Shown in pieces: positions 23,817 through 34,687 of a stretch of DNA of 64,000 bases. Source of the DNA: Forficula auricularia. Its lineage: Eukaryota > Arthropoda > Insecta > Dermaptera > Forficulidae. The notes beneath the pieces were generated by a model. The model was given only the letters and a program-made list of their open reading frames with translations, had not been told where the DNA came from and made no database searches. Every line of letters begins with the position of its first letter. The stretch's first letter is position 1. The stretch lies in NCBI GenBank assembly GCA_024734495.1, contig JALMQS010000265.1, positions 144,266 through 208,265 on the forward strand, read 5' to 3'. The position numbers were made by a program, and so were the translations under genes.

Positions 23817-24870
23817 ATGGCACTTCGCAGAAACAACCGAATCCCTGAGGTTCAAGATGAAATCGATCTGGTGGATACTACCTCCAATGTTCAAGGTCTT
23901 GCAAAGTTACCGGATAGGGATTTTAAAAATCAAATTGTTTGGAGGAATGTAGTTTTAATGAGTGCTCTTAATTTGGGTTCTATTTATGGCATATACTTGG
24001 CTTTATTTAAGGCACAATGGACCACTTTCGCCTCGGTCATTCCATTAAGATTCATAGGAGCATTTGGTGTTACAGCCGGTGCACATCGATTATGGACACA
24101 TCGAGCATATAAGGCAAAACAACCTCTGAAAATCTTTCTTATGATTTTGAACTCAATGTGTGGGCAAAATAGTATCCATGAATGGGCCCGGGATCATCGA
24201 ATGCATCATAAATATACTGAAACCAACGCTGATCCGCATAACGCCAATCGAGGTTTTTCTTTCTCATGTGGGCTGGCTTTTGGTAAAAAAACATCCCGAC
24301 ATCATCGATAAAGGTAAAGATCTCGACATGAGTGACCTGGAAGCCGATGGGGTTGTTATGTTCCAGAAGAAGTACTATAAATGGCTAACACTATTCTGTT
24401 GCTTTTTATTTCCTACAATCGTGCCTGTATACCTTGGAGAAACCTGGCACATTGCATTTTTCACCTGTACTATATTAAGTTATTGCGTAATACTACATTT
24501 CACCTGGTTAGTTAACAGTCTGGCGCATATAAAGGGTAACAGACCCTACGACAAAAACATCAGACCTGCGGAAAATTACTTCGTTTCGCTATGTGTGCTT
24601 GGCGAAGGCTTTCACAATTACCATCATGTGTTTCCATGGGACTACAAAACATCTGAATTTGGAATCTACTGGGCAAACATTTCTACCTGGTTTATTGATT
24701 CTGTTGCTAAATTAGGATTGGCTTATGATATGAAATATACAAATCCTGAAATGATAGAAAAACGTGTTAAGAGAACCGGCGATGGAAGTCACTGCCTCTG
24801 GGGCTGGGGCGATCGAGATCTCTCCAAAGAAGATATCGACTGCACCATAATTACCAATCAAATCTCGTAA
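23817..24870 (+). CDS. Acyl-CoA desaturase 3 (frame-broken)
   Basis: ER acyl-CoA desaturase of the same subfamily. The ATG at 23817 (MALRRNNRIPE) is chosen over the upstream TTG because it aligns with both paralogue starts. Frame 1 carries two hydrophobic spans, HRLWTH, HEWARDHRMHH and NADPHNANRG. Between 24253 and 24263 the frame changes in the direction opposite to desaturase 2 (seven bases where six or nine are needed). It then continues SHVGWLLVKKHPD, two hydrophobic spans, EGFHNYHH, FPWDYKTSEFGIYW and stop 24870. All three histidine boxes are intact and there is no other lesion, unusual for an old pseudogene. Seven bases can be explained as one extra base or two single-T losses in the flanking T runs. 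It is about 11.9 kb from desaturase 2 in the same orientation. Confidence 0.92.
24253..24263 (+). other. Frame break in desaturase 3
   Basis: After GGT, TTTTCTT precedes TCT CAT GTG. Position is homologous to the breaks in desaturases 1 and 2, but the shift is +1 (or -2) rather than -1. Confidence 0.85.
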
Positions 24871-25600
24871 ATTTTTATTTTATTTATTTTTATTTAATTT
24901 TTTTTTTATATTTATTAAAATAACATCCGAAATGCTTATAATATTGGATTATTCATTCTCTGGATATACATAATATATAATATACTAGTATGCTTAGTGG
25001 TGCCTAAATTGAATAAAAAAAACTGTCGTTTTTGGTTTTTGTTTTCTGGAGTGTATCAAGTGTATTTTTCAAAAATAATTATTTATAACCGATGAAATAT
25101 TGTGAAAACATTTATGATTATGTCCAATCCACATCAGTGATGTAGTTATAAAAAGAACCAACTATCTGCTATTAAAATGCATTGTAAATAATTAGTTAAT
25201 AAAGTAGAAATAAGAACATTGTATAAAATATAACGAAAATAATTTATTTATTCTGGAAAGTTCAGTTTTAAGATTGTATGTGATTTTTTATAATAAATTT
25301 AATGAAAAACTATTTAATAATAAAAAGGTTTTAATAAATTAAATTAACTGTTGTTTGCCCCACACGACTTTCACTTGTAAACCTTACCATCTTTGAAACC
25401 ACCCTACCAATTTTTAGAATATATAACTATTTTATAAGCACAGAGATTTTGAAAAAGAAAAGAAAAATGTTATTTTTTGCGACACACCTGGTCAACTAGC
25501 TTCCATTAATTTTATACAGAATACAACTTCTATCCATTGAAGGCGGTCACCCTTATGCTCTAACCACGAATATCTTTATTTTCTTTAAAAGATTTATTTA
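24871..25600. other. 3' flank of desaturase 3 and AT-rich spacer
   Basis: AAAATAACATCCGAAATGC at 24918-24938 is the conserved 3' flank; AATAAA occurs at about 25012. 25535-25570 has a GTGGTTAGAGCATAAGG (minus) A-box-like relic. No gene seen. Confidence 0.5.
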
Positions 25601-25619
25601 CCGAGAGTAGCATAGTTTT

Positions 25620-26280
25620 TGATTCATGAATAGAAATCACTGAGGTTGTCCTCTGCTTGATGAAAATAACCATATAGATTTAAATATGATTATATATCAT
25701 TTATTTGTTAGACACTGTAGTTTCGAAGGTTTGACATAATTCGTTTGATGAGTGAACAGCTTACTATTACAACAAAATAAACTTACCTACGTCGAATCGA
25801 GTATTTCAGTCCATAAGAAATTAGAGATAGAATATTTATAAATAAATAGACTGATGATGAAGGTCAAATCTTCGAAACTTTAATCTCTAAGGAATAAATT
25901 ATATACATATTAATATAGTTTTTAAGGAATTTGGTGTTGGTACTTGGTGAAACATTTTTAAAATTATTGGATAAAAAATACTTGGTAGGTTTCACATTAA
26001 GATATAAAAAATAAAAAACGAATTTATTTTTGAGAATCTTTAATTCGATATATATATATATTTCGGGTGACAAACCCATCTTCAGGAGCAACAGAAAGTA
26101 ACCCGAAATATATATATCGAGATTAAAGATTCTCCAAAAATAAATTTGTTTTATTTTTTTATATCTTAATATGAAACCTACCAAGTATTTTTTATCCAAT
26201 AATTTTACATATTTATATTCATTATATATTTGTATAATATGTTTATTTGCATCAAGCAGAGGACAATCTCATTGATTTCT
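25620..26280. mobile_element. P element cluster with a nested palindrome
   Basis: CACTGAGGTTGTCCTCTGCTTG and GACTGATGATGAAGGTC...ATCTTCGAAACTTTAATCTC (25850-25890) are P ends. 25951-26205 is a separate inverted pair (TAGGTTTCACATTAAGATAT against ATATCTTAATATGAAACCTA) around CCCATCTTCAGG. Its outer sequence GGAATTTGGTGTTGGTACTT recurs at 56440 and, inverted, near 63035. Confidence 0.6.
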
Positions 26281-27547
26281 TTTCATTTATATTTTCTGAT
26301 TTTTCACAAATGTCATTTTTCATTCTAATTTTTGACAAACTCCCATGCCAGATACACGGATGTAATTGTGATTAAATAAACCTCGAAATTTGAGATCTAT
26401 ATTCACGAATGTAATGAATATAATTATATAAAATATTTTAAAATAACAATATTTCAAATTGCAAATTTGTGGTTTTGGTATTAGGGTAGAAAAAAATTGT
26501 TATAACAGTTTTTTTGAAATTTACAAAAAACAAACCAAAAAAACGCTTAAGAGTAAATGTTTTCTGTGTTTTCGAAAAATTTTAAAGTATTTCTTTCAAG
26601 CAATGTATGGCTTAGGTTTCGAATTTTCATATTTAACTTAAGATTTTGAGATAAGTAGATGAGTTTAAAACATTGACTTGAAAAATAAATAAATTCACGC
26701 AAATTCATTTTAAAATCTAAAGGAGTGAAAGCTAAATCTTCACTTTTTTCTACAATTTATTTCTTGAATAAAGAGAGTGAGGTGTTGGTTTATAGTGAAA
26801 ATTTAAGTAAATTAAAATTAATGGGAGCTTTTGTGGCGTTTCCCAGAAATAAAAGATTTAAAAGTTTTTAAGTAAAGAGGCTCCTGGAGAGGTTAACAAC
26901 CCGAAATAATATTGAGGTTTATAAAAGCTTTTTTAAATCTTTCATTTCTATAAAACATCACAATAACTACCTTTAATTTTAACTTGTTTGTTTAGTAACG
27001 TCATTTCTAAAGTCAACGTGTGTGGGTGTGAAAATTTAAAACAAAAATCATCCAGAAAATTCTTCATTTCTGAACCAAAACTTATGAAACTAATAAGATT
27101 CAAGTTTCAAACCTATAACTTTAGTACTATCAGGATAATTTTCAATTTCAAATCCTCTATTTCCCTTGGAGAAATAATTGAAAATTATAATACAATATTT
27201 AATTAAATAGTTCGTCCATGTACGAAAATCAATTTTTCACTCTGAATGAACAGATTCTGATAACCCAAAGATAACTCAATAACAGAAGATTGTATAAAGT
27301 TCATTCTGGTGGCAAAAATTACCTATTTCAAAAAAGAAGGCTTGATTAGTTTATGGACTTGTTATTTTCAGACTTTGAAAATCCTCGACCTGTCTCTGGC
27401 AACTAGGTTGTAAAGCCCTCCATTCCAAAATCTAATCAAGTCTTCTTTTTGAAAATACATACATTTTACAATTCAAGACAACCAAAAAAAAATAAAGTTG
27501 AAAATGATTCCTCACAACGTTGCAGATATTTATAAATACAATAAGGA
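26281..27547. other. AT-rich region with one small inverted repeat
   Basis: 27331-27452 is bounded by GAAGGCTTGATTAG and CTAATCAAGTCTTC, a possible 120-bp MITE. The ORFs at 26459-26641 and 26988-27206 lack any recognisable homology and are not supported. Confidence 0.45.
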
Positions 27548-28213
27548 AAAATTTTTAAGAAAAAAATAAAAATCGACTTCAAAAAATTAAATGCAACAAA
27601 TAAAATACACTAAAAGGTATAAAATAATTATTATCTTATTTAGTTACAACTAAACGACGAAATATTAACACGAAATTACTTTTTGAAGTCGGTGCCAAAC
27701 ATATACCTTTTATGAATCGCACTCGACGGATCTTACTTAGTACGTTTGGAGGATATGCTCGCTTATAGTTATAGTTTGTTTGGTACCGAATTCAAAAAGT
27801 AATTTCGTGTTAATATTTCGTCGTTTAGTTGTAACTAAATAAGATAATAATTATTTTATACCTTTTAGTGTATTTTATTTGTTGCATTTAATTTTTGAAG
27901 TCGGTTTTTATTTTTTTCTTAAAAATTTTTATTTTTCTCTTTTTAGTGATGTTATTAATAGTGATCATATCATCAGAACTTGACCAAATTAATATGACAC
28001 CATCCCTAAGACACCCCCTTTCGGATAAAAAAGAACCATCGAAATCGGTTCATAAACAAAGAGGTTAGGTCTAAACAAACCTAATAAAAAAGGTCTAATA
28101 CCTATGAAAAAAATCGAAAAAAATGGGACCAATCGGAAGCTAGACTGGACCCAATGCAAAAAAAATTTTCAAAATCGGTTGACAATTGGCGGAGATATGA
28201 GGTAACATAGGCA

Positions 28214-28246
<33 letters not shown>

Positions 28247-28290
28247 CAATCGAATAGAGAACCTCCCTCCTTTTTTGAAGTCGGTTAAAA
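27548..28290 (-). mobile_element. FB copy 5
   Basis: Full-length reverse FB element, palindrome arms about 27560-27710 and 27775-27925, ending GAAGTCGGTTAAAA. The A-run of the left domain is about 30 long. Confidence 0.8.
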
Positions 28291-29622
28291 ATAAATAAAA
28301 TGAGTGAACTCAACATTTCCCGAAAATACTGAGTAATTATAGCATTCATACAAATTTGGTAAATATGTTATGACATTCTGGAGGGCAATTAAAATAAATT
28401 TCTGATCTGATGATGAAATTCTCGCTTCAGGGTATTTTTTTGTTTATTTAAAGATTTCAAGGATTCCAATCCTCCCTCCCTATACCGACACCCATGAATT
28501 TCAATAATATATAAATATAAGGGAAATCTGTGGATATTGTTTATTTATTTGTTTGAAATGTTTAGTGTATTTCCATCATGTTGCAAACTTAAAATTTTAC
28601 ATATAGGTAGGTTCCATAGAGTAGACTAGATGTCACGAACCTGCAGCTCTTTACTGAAAAATCGCAGCTCTTAAATTTTTAATAAAAATCTGCAGTTATC
28701 CAAAAAAATTCAATTTTTTTATATATAAAAAAGAGGGGAAATAATATTGGTCTTGCGAGCAAAAGCCCATTTGGCCAGCCAGCAAAAAACAATTAACCTA
28801 CCAAATTAATAGCTTCTATCAATTATTAAGTCAATAAAAATAAATAAATAAATGCTTTTTCAACTTTATTTTTAATTAAAGTGTCTGAGTACCAAACTTA
28901 ACAATAAAATAAACCACAATAATAAATTATACCAAATAAAAATAAGCAATAACATCAGAAAGAAACTATGTCACATAGTATTATATAATAAACTATGCAA
29001 ATAAAATTAACAAAATATACTACTAGTAATCACAATCGATAATTAACGAATTATAACTAAAAAACAATTGAGATCATATGTCTTAAGAACAAATCGGCTA
29101 TCCGACCCCCACCGTCGAGAGTGGGCATTAGAATATGTACGTTAGTTGGGAAAGGGATATTTCCCTTTAGCTCAGTGTATAATCGATCAATTTTTGTCTT
29201 TTGGATCTTGCATCCTAATAGGATTAATGCCCCCCAGAGATACTAAAAAATTCTTTAATGCGAAGGTAAAGTAAATTAAAAAATAAAAAGTAGTGATATA
29301 TAGAAAACGCCGCAAGCAGTGTAATGTTCTCGACAATATCACCGTCCCAGCGCGAACATTTTAATCAGTTGAATCGGAATTTACAAAGAAAAGGAAACTG
29401 AGCTTTACAATTATTAGAAGAAATTATTGCATTTGAGCAGAGGTGAATTGGTATTTTTTGAAAATCGAACAAATTCTATAAGTAAGGAGCTTAATTTAAG
29501 AAAAAATTCATTACAAAATATTCTCTGAAATGTTTAATTTTAATTGCAAAAATATTTCAATATTTTCGAAATCAGATTCTGGAAATACAGAATAAAAATA
29601 TCTAAGTGCAAAATTAAAAAAT
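28291..29622. other. AT-rich region without a recognised gene
   Basis: 28620-28700 has CTGCAGCTCTTTACTGAAAAATCGCAGCTC, a short local repetition. 29095-29230 is less AT-rich (CGACCCCCACCGTCGAGAG) but has no sustained ORF. Nothing further. Confidence 0.45.
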
Positions 29623-30120
29623 ACTTTAAGAAAAAAAAAATGACTTCAAGAAATTAAATGCAACAAATAAAATACACTAAAAGGTATAAAATAATAATTA
29701 TCTTATTTAGATACAACTAAACGACGAAATATTAACATGAAATTACTTTTTGAAGTTGGTACCAAACAAACTATACCTATAAGCGAGCATACCCTCCAAA
29801 CGTACTAAGTAAGATCCGTCTGAGTGCGATTCATAAAAGGTAGTATGTTTGGCACCAACTTCAAAAAGTAATTTCATCTTAATATTTCGTCGTTTAGTTG
29901 TAACTAAATAAGATAATAATTATTTTATACCTTTTAGTGTATTTTATTTGTTGCATTTAATTTTTTGAAGTCGGTTTTTATTTTTTTCTTAAAAAATTAT
30001 TTTTATTTTTCTCTTTTTAGTGATGTTATTAATAGTGATGATATCATCAGAACTTGACCAAATTAATATGACACCATCCCTAAGACACCCCTTTCGGATA
30101 AAAAAAGAACCATCGAAATT
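29623..30120 (-). mobile_element. FB copy 6, truncated
   Basis: Palindromic half is complete. The distal half stops at ACCATCGAAAT, so the TTAACCGACTTC terminus is missing. Confidence 0.75.
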
Positions 30121-30767
30121 ATGTTCATTCTATACGGTTAGACTTTAAATAACTTCTACGTAGGATTGGTTATCTAGGAGTTCCAGAGGTTCATTAGTAA
30201 CGAGTTGATTTAAATTATTTTATCATTGATATTAATAACCTAAATAATTTAATATGAAGGATTTTAAATTTCCAATAGTAATAGATTTAAATTTTCTTAG
30301 AATATCTATGAGAGTGTCATCTATTAGATCCGATGGAATGGATTATTTTTAATTATGTCAGAAGGTTTTTTTTCTAGTTAAATTGCCTCTAAAGGCAACA
30401 AAACTCGAATTATAAAATATCAAGTTTACTTTCGACCCAAAAAAAGCTTGGAGTGTAATTCGGTAAGACAATTTAATGAATCAATACGTAAATCATCAAA
30501 ATTAACAAAATTAAGACATAAATTAGTTTATTTTAATTTAGAGGAAAGTACAATTGTTAAAAATACAATTCTTATAAACAACTTGATAAAAAAATAAATA
30601 GGAAAATAAAAATAAAAAAAAATAATCGATAGGATCTGAAATAAAAACATAAAATTAAATAAGATTTGTTTCCAAGCTATATAAAAAAAAGCCACTTGAA
30701 CCACTTTATTTGTAAACACACCTGTTTTGTTATGATTTAGACACCTGTTAATTAAAAACAAACAAAA
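30121..30767. other. AT-rich region without a gene
   Basis: No ORF, RNA or repeat that I can support; the 77-codon minus ORF is low-complexity. Confidence 0.5.
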
Positions 30768-32427
30768 AATTTCTAATTTTAATATAATATAATAATATTT
30801 GCTTTAACCTATTAGTGGGTTTTAAAATTAAAAAAACCAATTAATAAATAAAACATAATTGAAAAAATAAAGCTAGGTTCAGTTTTGTCGCTGGAAAAGT
30901 TAGGGTAAACTTTTTTCGCTGTCATAGTGACAAAAACACCGTTGCTTATGGGACTTTTAGTGTATGAATTAAATTGTCAATTGAAAATTTGAAAAAAGAG
31001 AGAAATATAATTTTTCGTAAATATGTATTTATATTTTTCATTTTCATTCAAGGTAAATTCATCTATAAGAAAATATCTATCAATACTTTTTTTAATGAAG
31101 GAGACAAGCAGAAAGTCTTCTGCTGAAATTAACATTTTATTTATAACGAGATTATAGTTTCGAGAGCTTTGACCTCTTCATCAGTCTATTACAATTGATT
31201 CACAGAAATTAATGTATTATTAAATCTATTTATACATTAATTCATGTGAATCAATTGTAATAGACTGGTGAAGAGGGCAAAGCTCTCGAAACTATAGTCT
31301 CGCTATAAATAAAATTTATAATTCCAGCAGAAGACACACTCTTTTATTGTCTCCTTAAATATATAAAAATTCTGCTACTCTCGTCAAAAAACTTTCAATT
31401 TTTTTTAAATATTTAATTGTTTATAGTTGCTTTATCATTCTTTTTTAAAGCAATTAATATATCTTTTTTTTTAATTTTCATATTTTTCGCAAATAAAAAG
31501 TGAATTTCTCCTGAATTGTCCGAATTTTTTAATAAGTGTTTTATCATTTCAAATGGAATCTCAGAAAAACTTCCGCAGGACAAACGAGAAACCCCGACAG
31601 GCCGGAAGTCAGGTTAGCAGCTTGTTAGTTATAGATATCCTGTAATGTACTGAATTTATTTCCGAAGTCAAATTTCGTGAACCTTTTAATTATGCAAGAT
31701 CATGCGAATAATTTGTTCTGTTCAACTACCGTACTAATTAATTATGTCGATAATTCTTTCAATTGTTTTCCATTGAATGCAAATTAGTTTTGTTACTTTT
31801 TTGATGTTTCCTTCGATTCCACGTATAAATTAAAATCAAATCTAATTTCGTGGTCACCTAACAAGGGAAGAATTTTCATTACAGAAGATAAAATTGGTCG
31901 TAATAGAATTTCGTCTCTTGTTTTAGAGAATGACGTTTTTTTGCCTGGCAATGCAACACGCAAAACCTGGCGTTCTAATTGAATGCATAATCTCTAACTA
32001 GCTAGACGGCGCTGAAGTTTTCTACTGGATGGCATAAATTAATAATAATATGTTGGTATATTATACGAAGTAATGAAACTGTTGAAGCTTTTATTTTTGT
32101 GATATTTATTTGAATAAAATTTTAATTTTAATGAGTATATCTTGTATAATTATACTATAGAATCGGTTTCTTGGAAACGGCTCTAACGAATTCGATGAAA
32201 GTCACGGATTTGGGGGTTTTAGGTCTACAATTAGATGTTTTAGAGTCTCATGTTCGGGAAACTTAATTTTTGTTTTCATAATTAAAATAATTATCACCAG
32301 GTGGGTGAGTCAATAAAATATTATAATTAAATTAGATTTCATTCATTTTTATTATTAATTTTTTTTTAATTTTAAAACCCACTAATAGTTCATTACAAAT
32401 ATTATTTTATATTAAAATAAGGAAATT
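30768..32427. mobile_element. Candidate 1.66-kb element with ~75-bp inverted ends
   Basis: 30768-30845 and 32356-32427 are reverse complements with few differences (CTATTAGTGGGTTTTAAAAT in both). It encloses a P palindrome at 31085-31372 and a moderately GC stretch 31550-32040 with no long ORF. A target duplication was not identified, so two unrelated inverted insertions remain possible. Confidence 0.4.
31085..31372. mobile_element. Palindromic P element
   Basis: GGAGACAAGCAGAAAGTCTTCTGC on the left and GCAGAAGACACACTCTTTTA on the right are inverted ends. Both arms carry GACTGATGAAG or GACTGGTGAAG, and CTCTCGAAACTATAGTCTCG. Confidence 0.6.
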
Positions 32428-32937
32428 TAATTAATTAGAGATATTTTCTATTGAAGGTGGCGTAAGTATAACTTCATGCTGAATTGATGCAAACGAAGCC
32501 TAAAGATAATGAATACTTGAAATTCCACATATAAAATTTTATTAGAACGTTATTTTCATCCTTTTTAAAAAACACAACTATTCGGAGGATCATTACTCCT
32601 TCGTGAATTTTAATATTAAATTTAGTTGAAATTAAGTTCAAAACTTTCTACACAACGATGTCATAATGATGTCCGTAGCAGCTATAAATCAAGGAAAATA
32701 AATAAAAATTTAGCAATATACAAATCAAGCATTTATTAATAACAAATTATTAAAATTAAATTAAAACATTTTTTTGTAAACATGTCCTGCCAGAAATAAC
32801 GCAATGATTTAATTGAGGCGTTTATAATAGAATTAAAACCAGCTAAATAAGTTTTACAAAAAATTTTAGAAGAGCAAATTTAAATATGAAAATTGTTAAT
32901 ATTTTTTGATGTGTTGGCAGAACTTTAAAAGCGAAAT

Positions 32938-33064
32938 TAAATAAGTCTTTATTCCTCAACCTGCTTAGAGGCACAAGTCCTCGGTGGCTAGGTCCTCCTG
33001 TTTATCAATACAATCTAGCTACAATACATTAACAAACATCAATACAAATTAACTACAACAATTT
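32938..33064 (-). mobile_element. Old LINE tail, left part (host of the nested insertion)
   Basis: CCTGCTTAGAGGCACAAGTC, CTCGGTGGCTAGG is the inverse of the tail at 22670-22710. It stops at AACTACAACAATTT (33051-33064) and resumes with the same 14 bases at 39058. 32428-32937 contains only AT-rich sequence. Confidence 0.65.
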
Positions 33065-33087
33065 TCTTACTCCCGCTACGCCCGCTC

Positions 33088-33258
33088 ATTTAATTTTGCA
33101 TTGTCCATTATATACAACTCGGAGATGTGAATTGATGAAGAAAATTATTCCTCACTTTAGAGATCCTCCTACTTTTAGAGCGTTAATTGATTGTCCCACT
33201 GAAAATTTATTAAGATCATTGGTTCAATTTATAGATAGTTGTAATTTGCATTTTTAAA
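33088..33258 (+). pseudogene. LINE reverse-transcriptase C-terminal fragment
   Basis: One open frame from TTA at 33091 reads LILHCPLYTTRRCELMKKI, then PTFRALIDCPTENLLRSLVQ, FIDSCNLHF and TAA at 33256-33258. The His-Cys-Pro-Leu-Tyr segment followed by a basic stretch and FID..C is typical of the cysteine/histidine motif at the end of ORF2 in jockey/R1/CR1-type non-LTR elements. It is family recognition by eye, with no catalytic domain left. Confidence 0.6.
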
Positions 33259-33363
33259 TATATGGTGTTTTTTTTTTTTTTATAACTGGTTAATGGTTTT
33301 GTAATAATTTTATGAGTTATATTTTATATTTGTTTTCTTTTTGTTTTTTGTAATTTGATATAT

Positions 33364-34687
33364 TGCAATGGGGTTAGGGAGGGTTTGCGGTTGGAGGGGT
33401 AAGGAAATTAGTCTGAAAGGGGACTTTTAAGGGGAATATTCCTGAGTGTGAGAATACTAACCTTTATAGACGTGGTGGTGGTGGTGTAACTCAGTGTATC
33501 TCGTTGTACTAGTTTGATAAACTACTGAATTTACTCTTATGTTTCAAATTCTACGTTACTGAAGTTAATCTGATGCAATGAATTTACAAAAAAAAATAAT
33601 AAAAAAAAAACAATTTTAAATAGGCAAACAAATAAAAATAATTGACTGAATTCTAGCTGCAAAGGAGAATGGGGAAATTTTCTTAACAGCAAAAGATAAT
33701 CAAGAATTTAATTTATAATATATGATTTATTAAGGTCCTTGGTGAATTTAACAGTCAGAAAGAATTAAATAATTTGATGGCTTTAAGGGGTGAACGGAGA
33801 TCGTTCAAAGAAATTGTGCTTAATTACGTTTGCTCTTGAAGTGCGCTGACTGGTTCAAATAATTCAAACAGCGCTAGCTGTGCTGCGTCCACTTCTCGCT
33901 CCGGTTCCGTAGACTGCCACGTCGAAGAGTACGTAATGTCCCAGGAGTCTCGCCTTTTTGATAAGCCTCTGTGATGCCTTCACGAGTGCTGGACAGATAT
34001 TCTTGTCCGTGCTATTCAATTAGCTATCGTGCTAATGATATAAGTGCCAATGGAGGGGCTAGCAAGTGGATGAATGTAAATGTCCGCTAAAACGGCTCCA
34101 GGACGAAGAGATATACTCGTGATATCGAGTTGATGTAGGCGCCGTGAATATTGGAAGAATAGCGATGTAGTGTAAGAGAGAATATAGATAGAGAATAATA
34201 TAGAGTGTAAGATGGATCGAGTAATAGAGAGCAATATTTCTTCGTGTCAGCCTTTTTATGCATTTCCGATCGTGTCTCCTTGGTGTGTGGAGGCTATGTT
34301 TTATATGATTCTTAGTTTTCTACCCCTTCTAAGGGACATCGCCAATCATAATGTTCTATTTTGTTAAATGAGGGTGTTTGAACCCTGTCCAATCTCACTC
34401 CCCTGACTGTATTCAGAACTGGGCCTTAAAGCTCATATACCACGAATGACTTTAGATAATCCCGGCTTAAGCCAGCTTCTCTTTAAATATGAAAAATAAA
34501 CTAATTTTTACGAAATTTATTCTATATTTGGCTTGTCTGGTTAATCTCTTTCCTATTTTTAAGGTATTAAATTAATAAATTATGAAAAAGTTCAGATTTA
34601 AGATTTATTAACTCTACTATGCATAAAAAAAACATACTTCTAAATTTGATTCTTTGTTCAACAATGTGCGAAAATGGGTTGTTACCA
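33364..34687 (-). repeat. LTR copy (3' in minus orientation)
   Basis: TGCAATGGGG...GTTGTTACCA on the plus strand. A 72-codon ORF inside (34016-34234) is identical in the partner LTR and has no recognised homology. Confidence 0.7.

Noticed and set aside
34016..34234. Identical 72-aa ORFs at 34016 and 38177 as a conserved gene pair
   Set aside because: They are the same LTR sequence; identity reflects LTR age.
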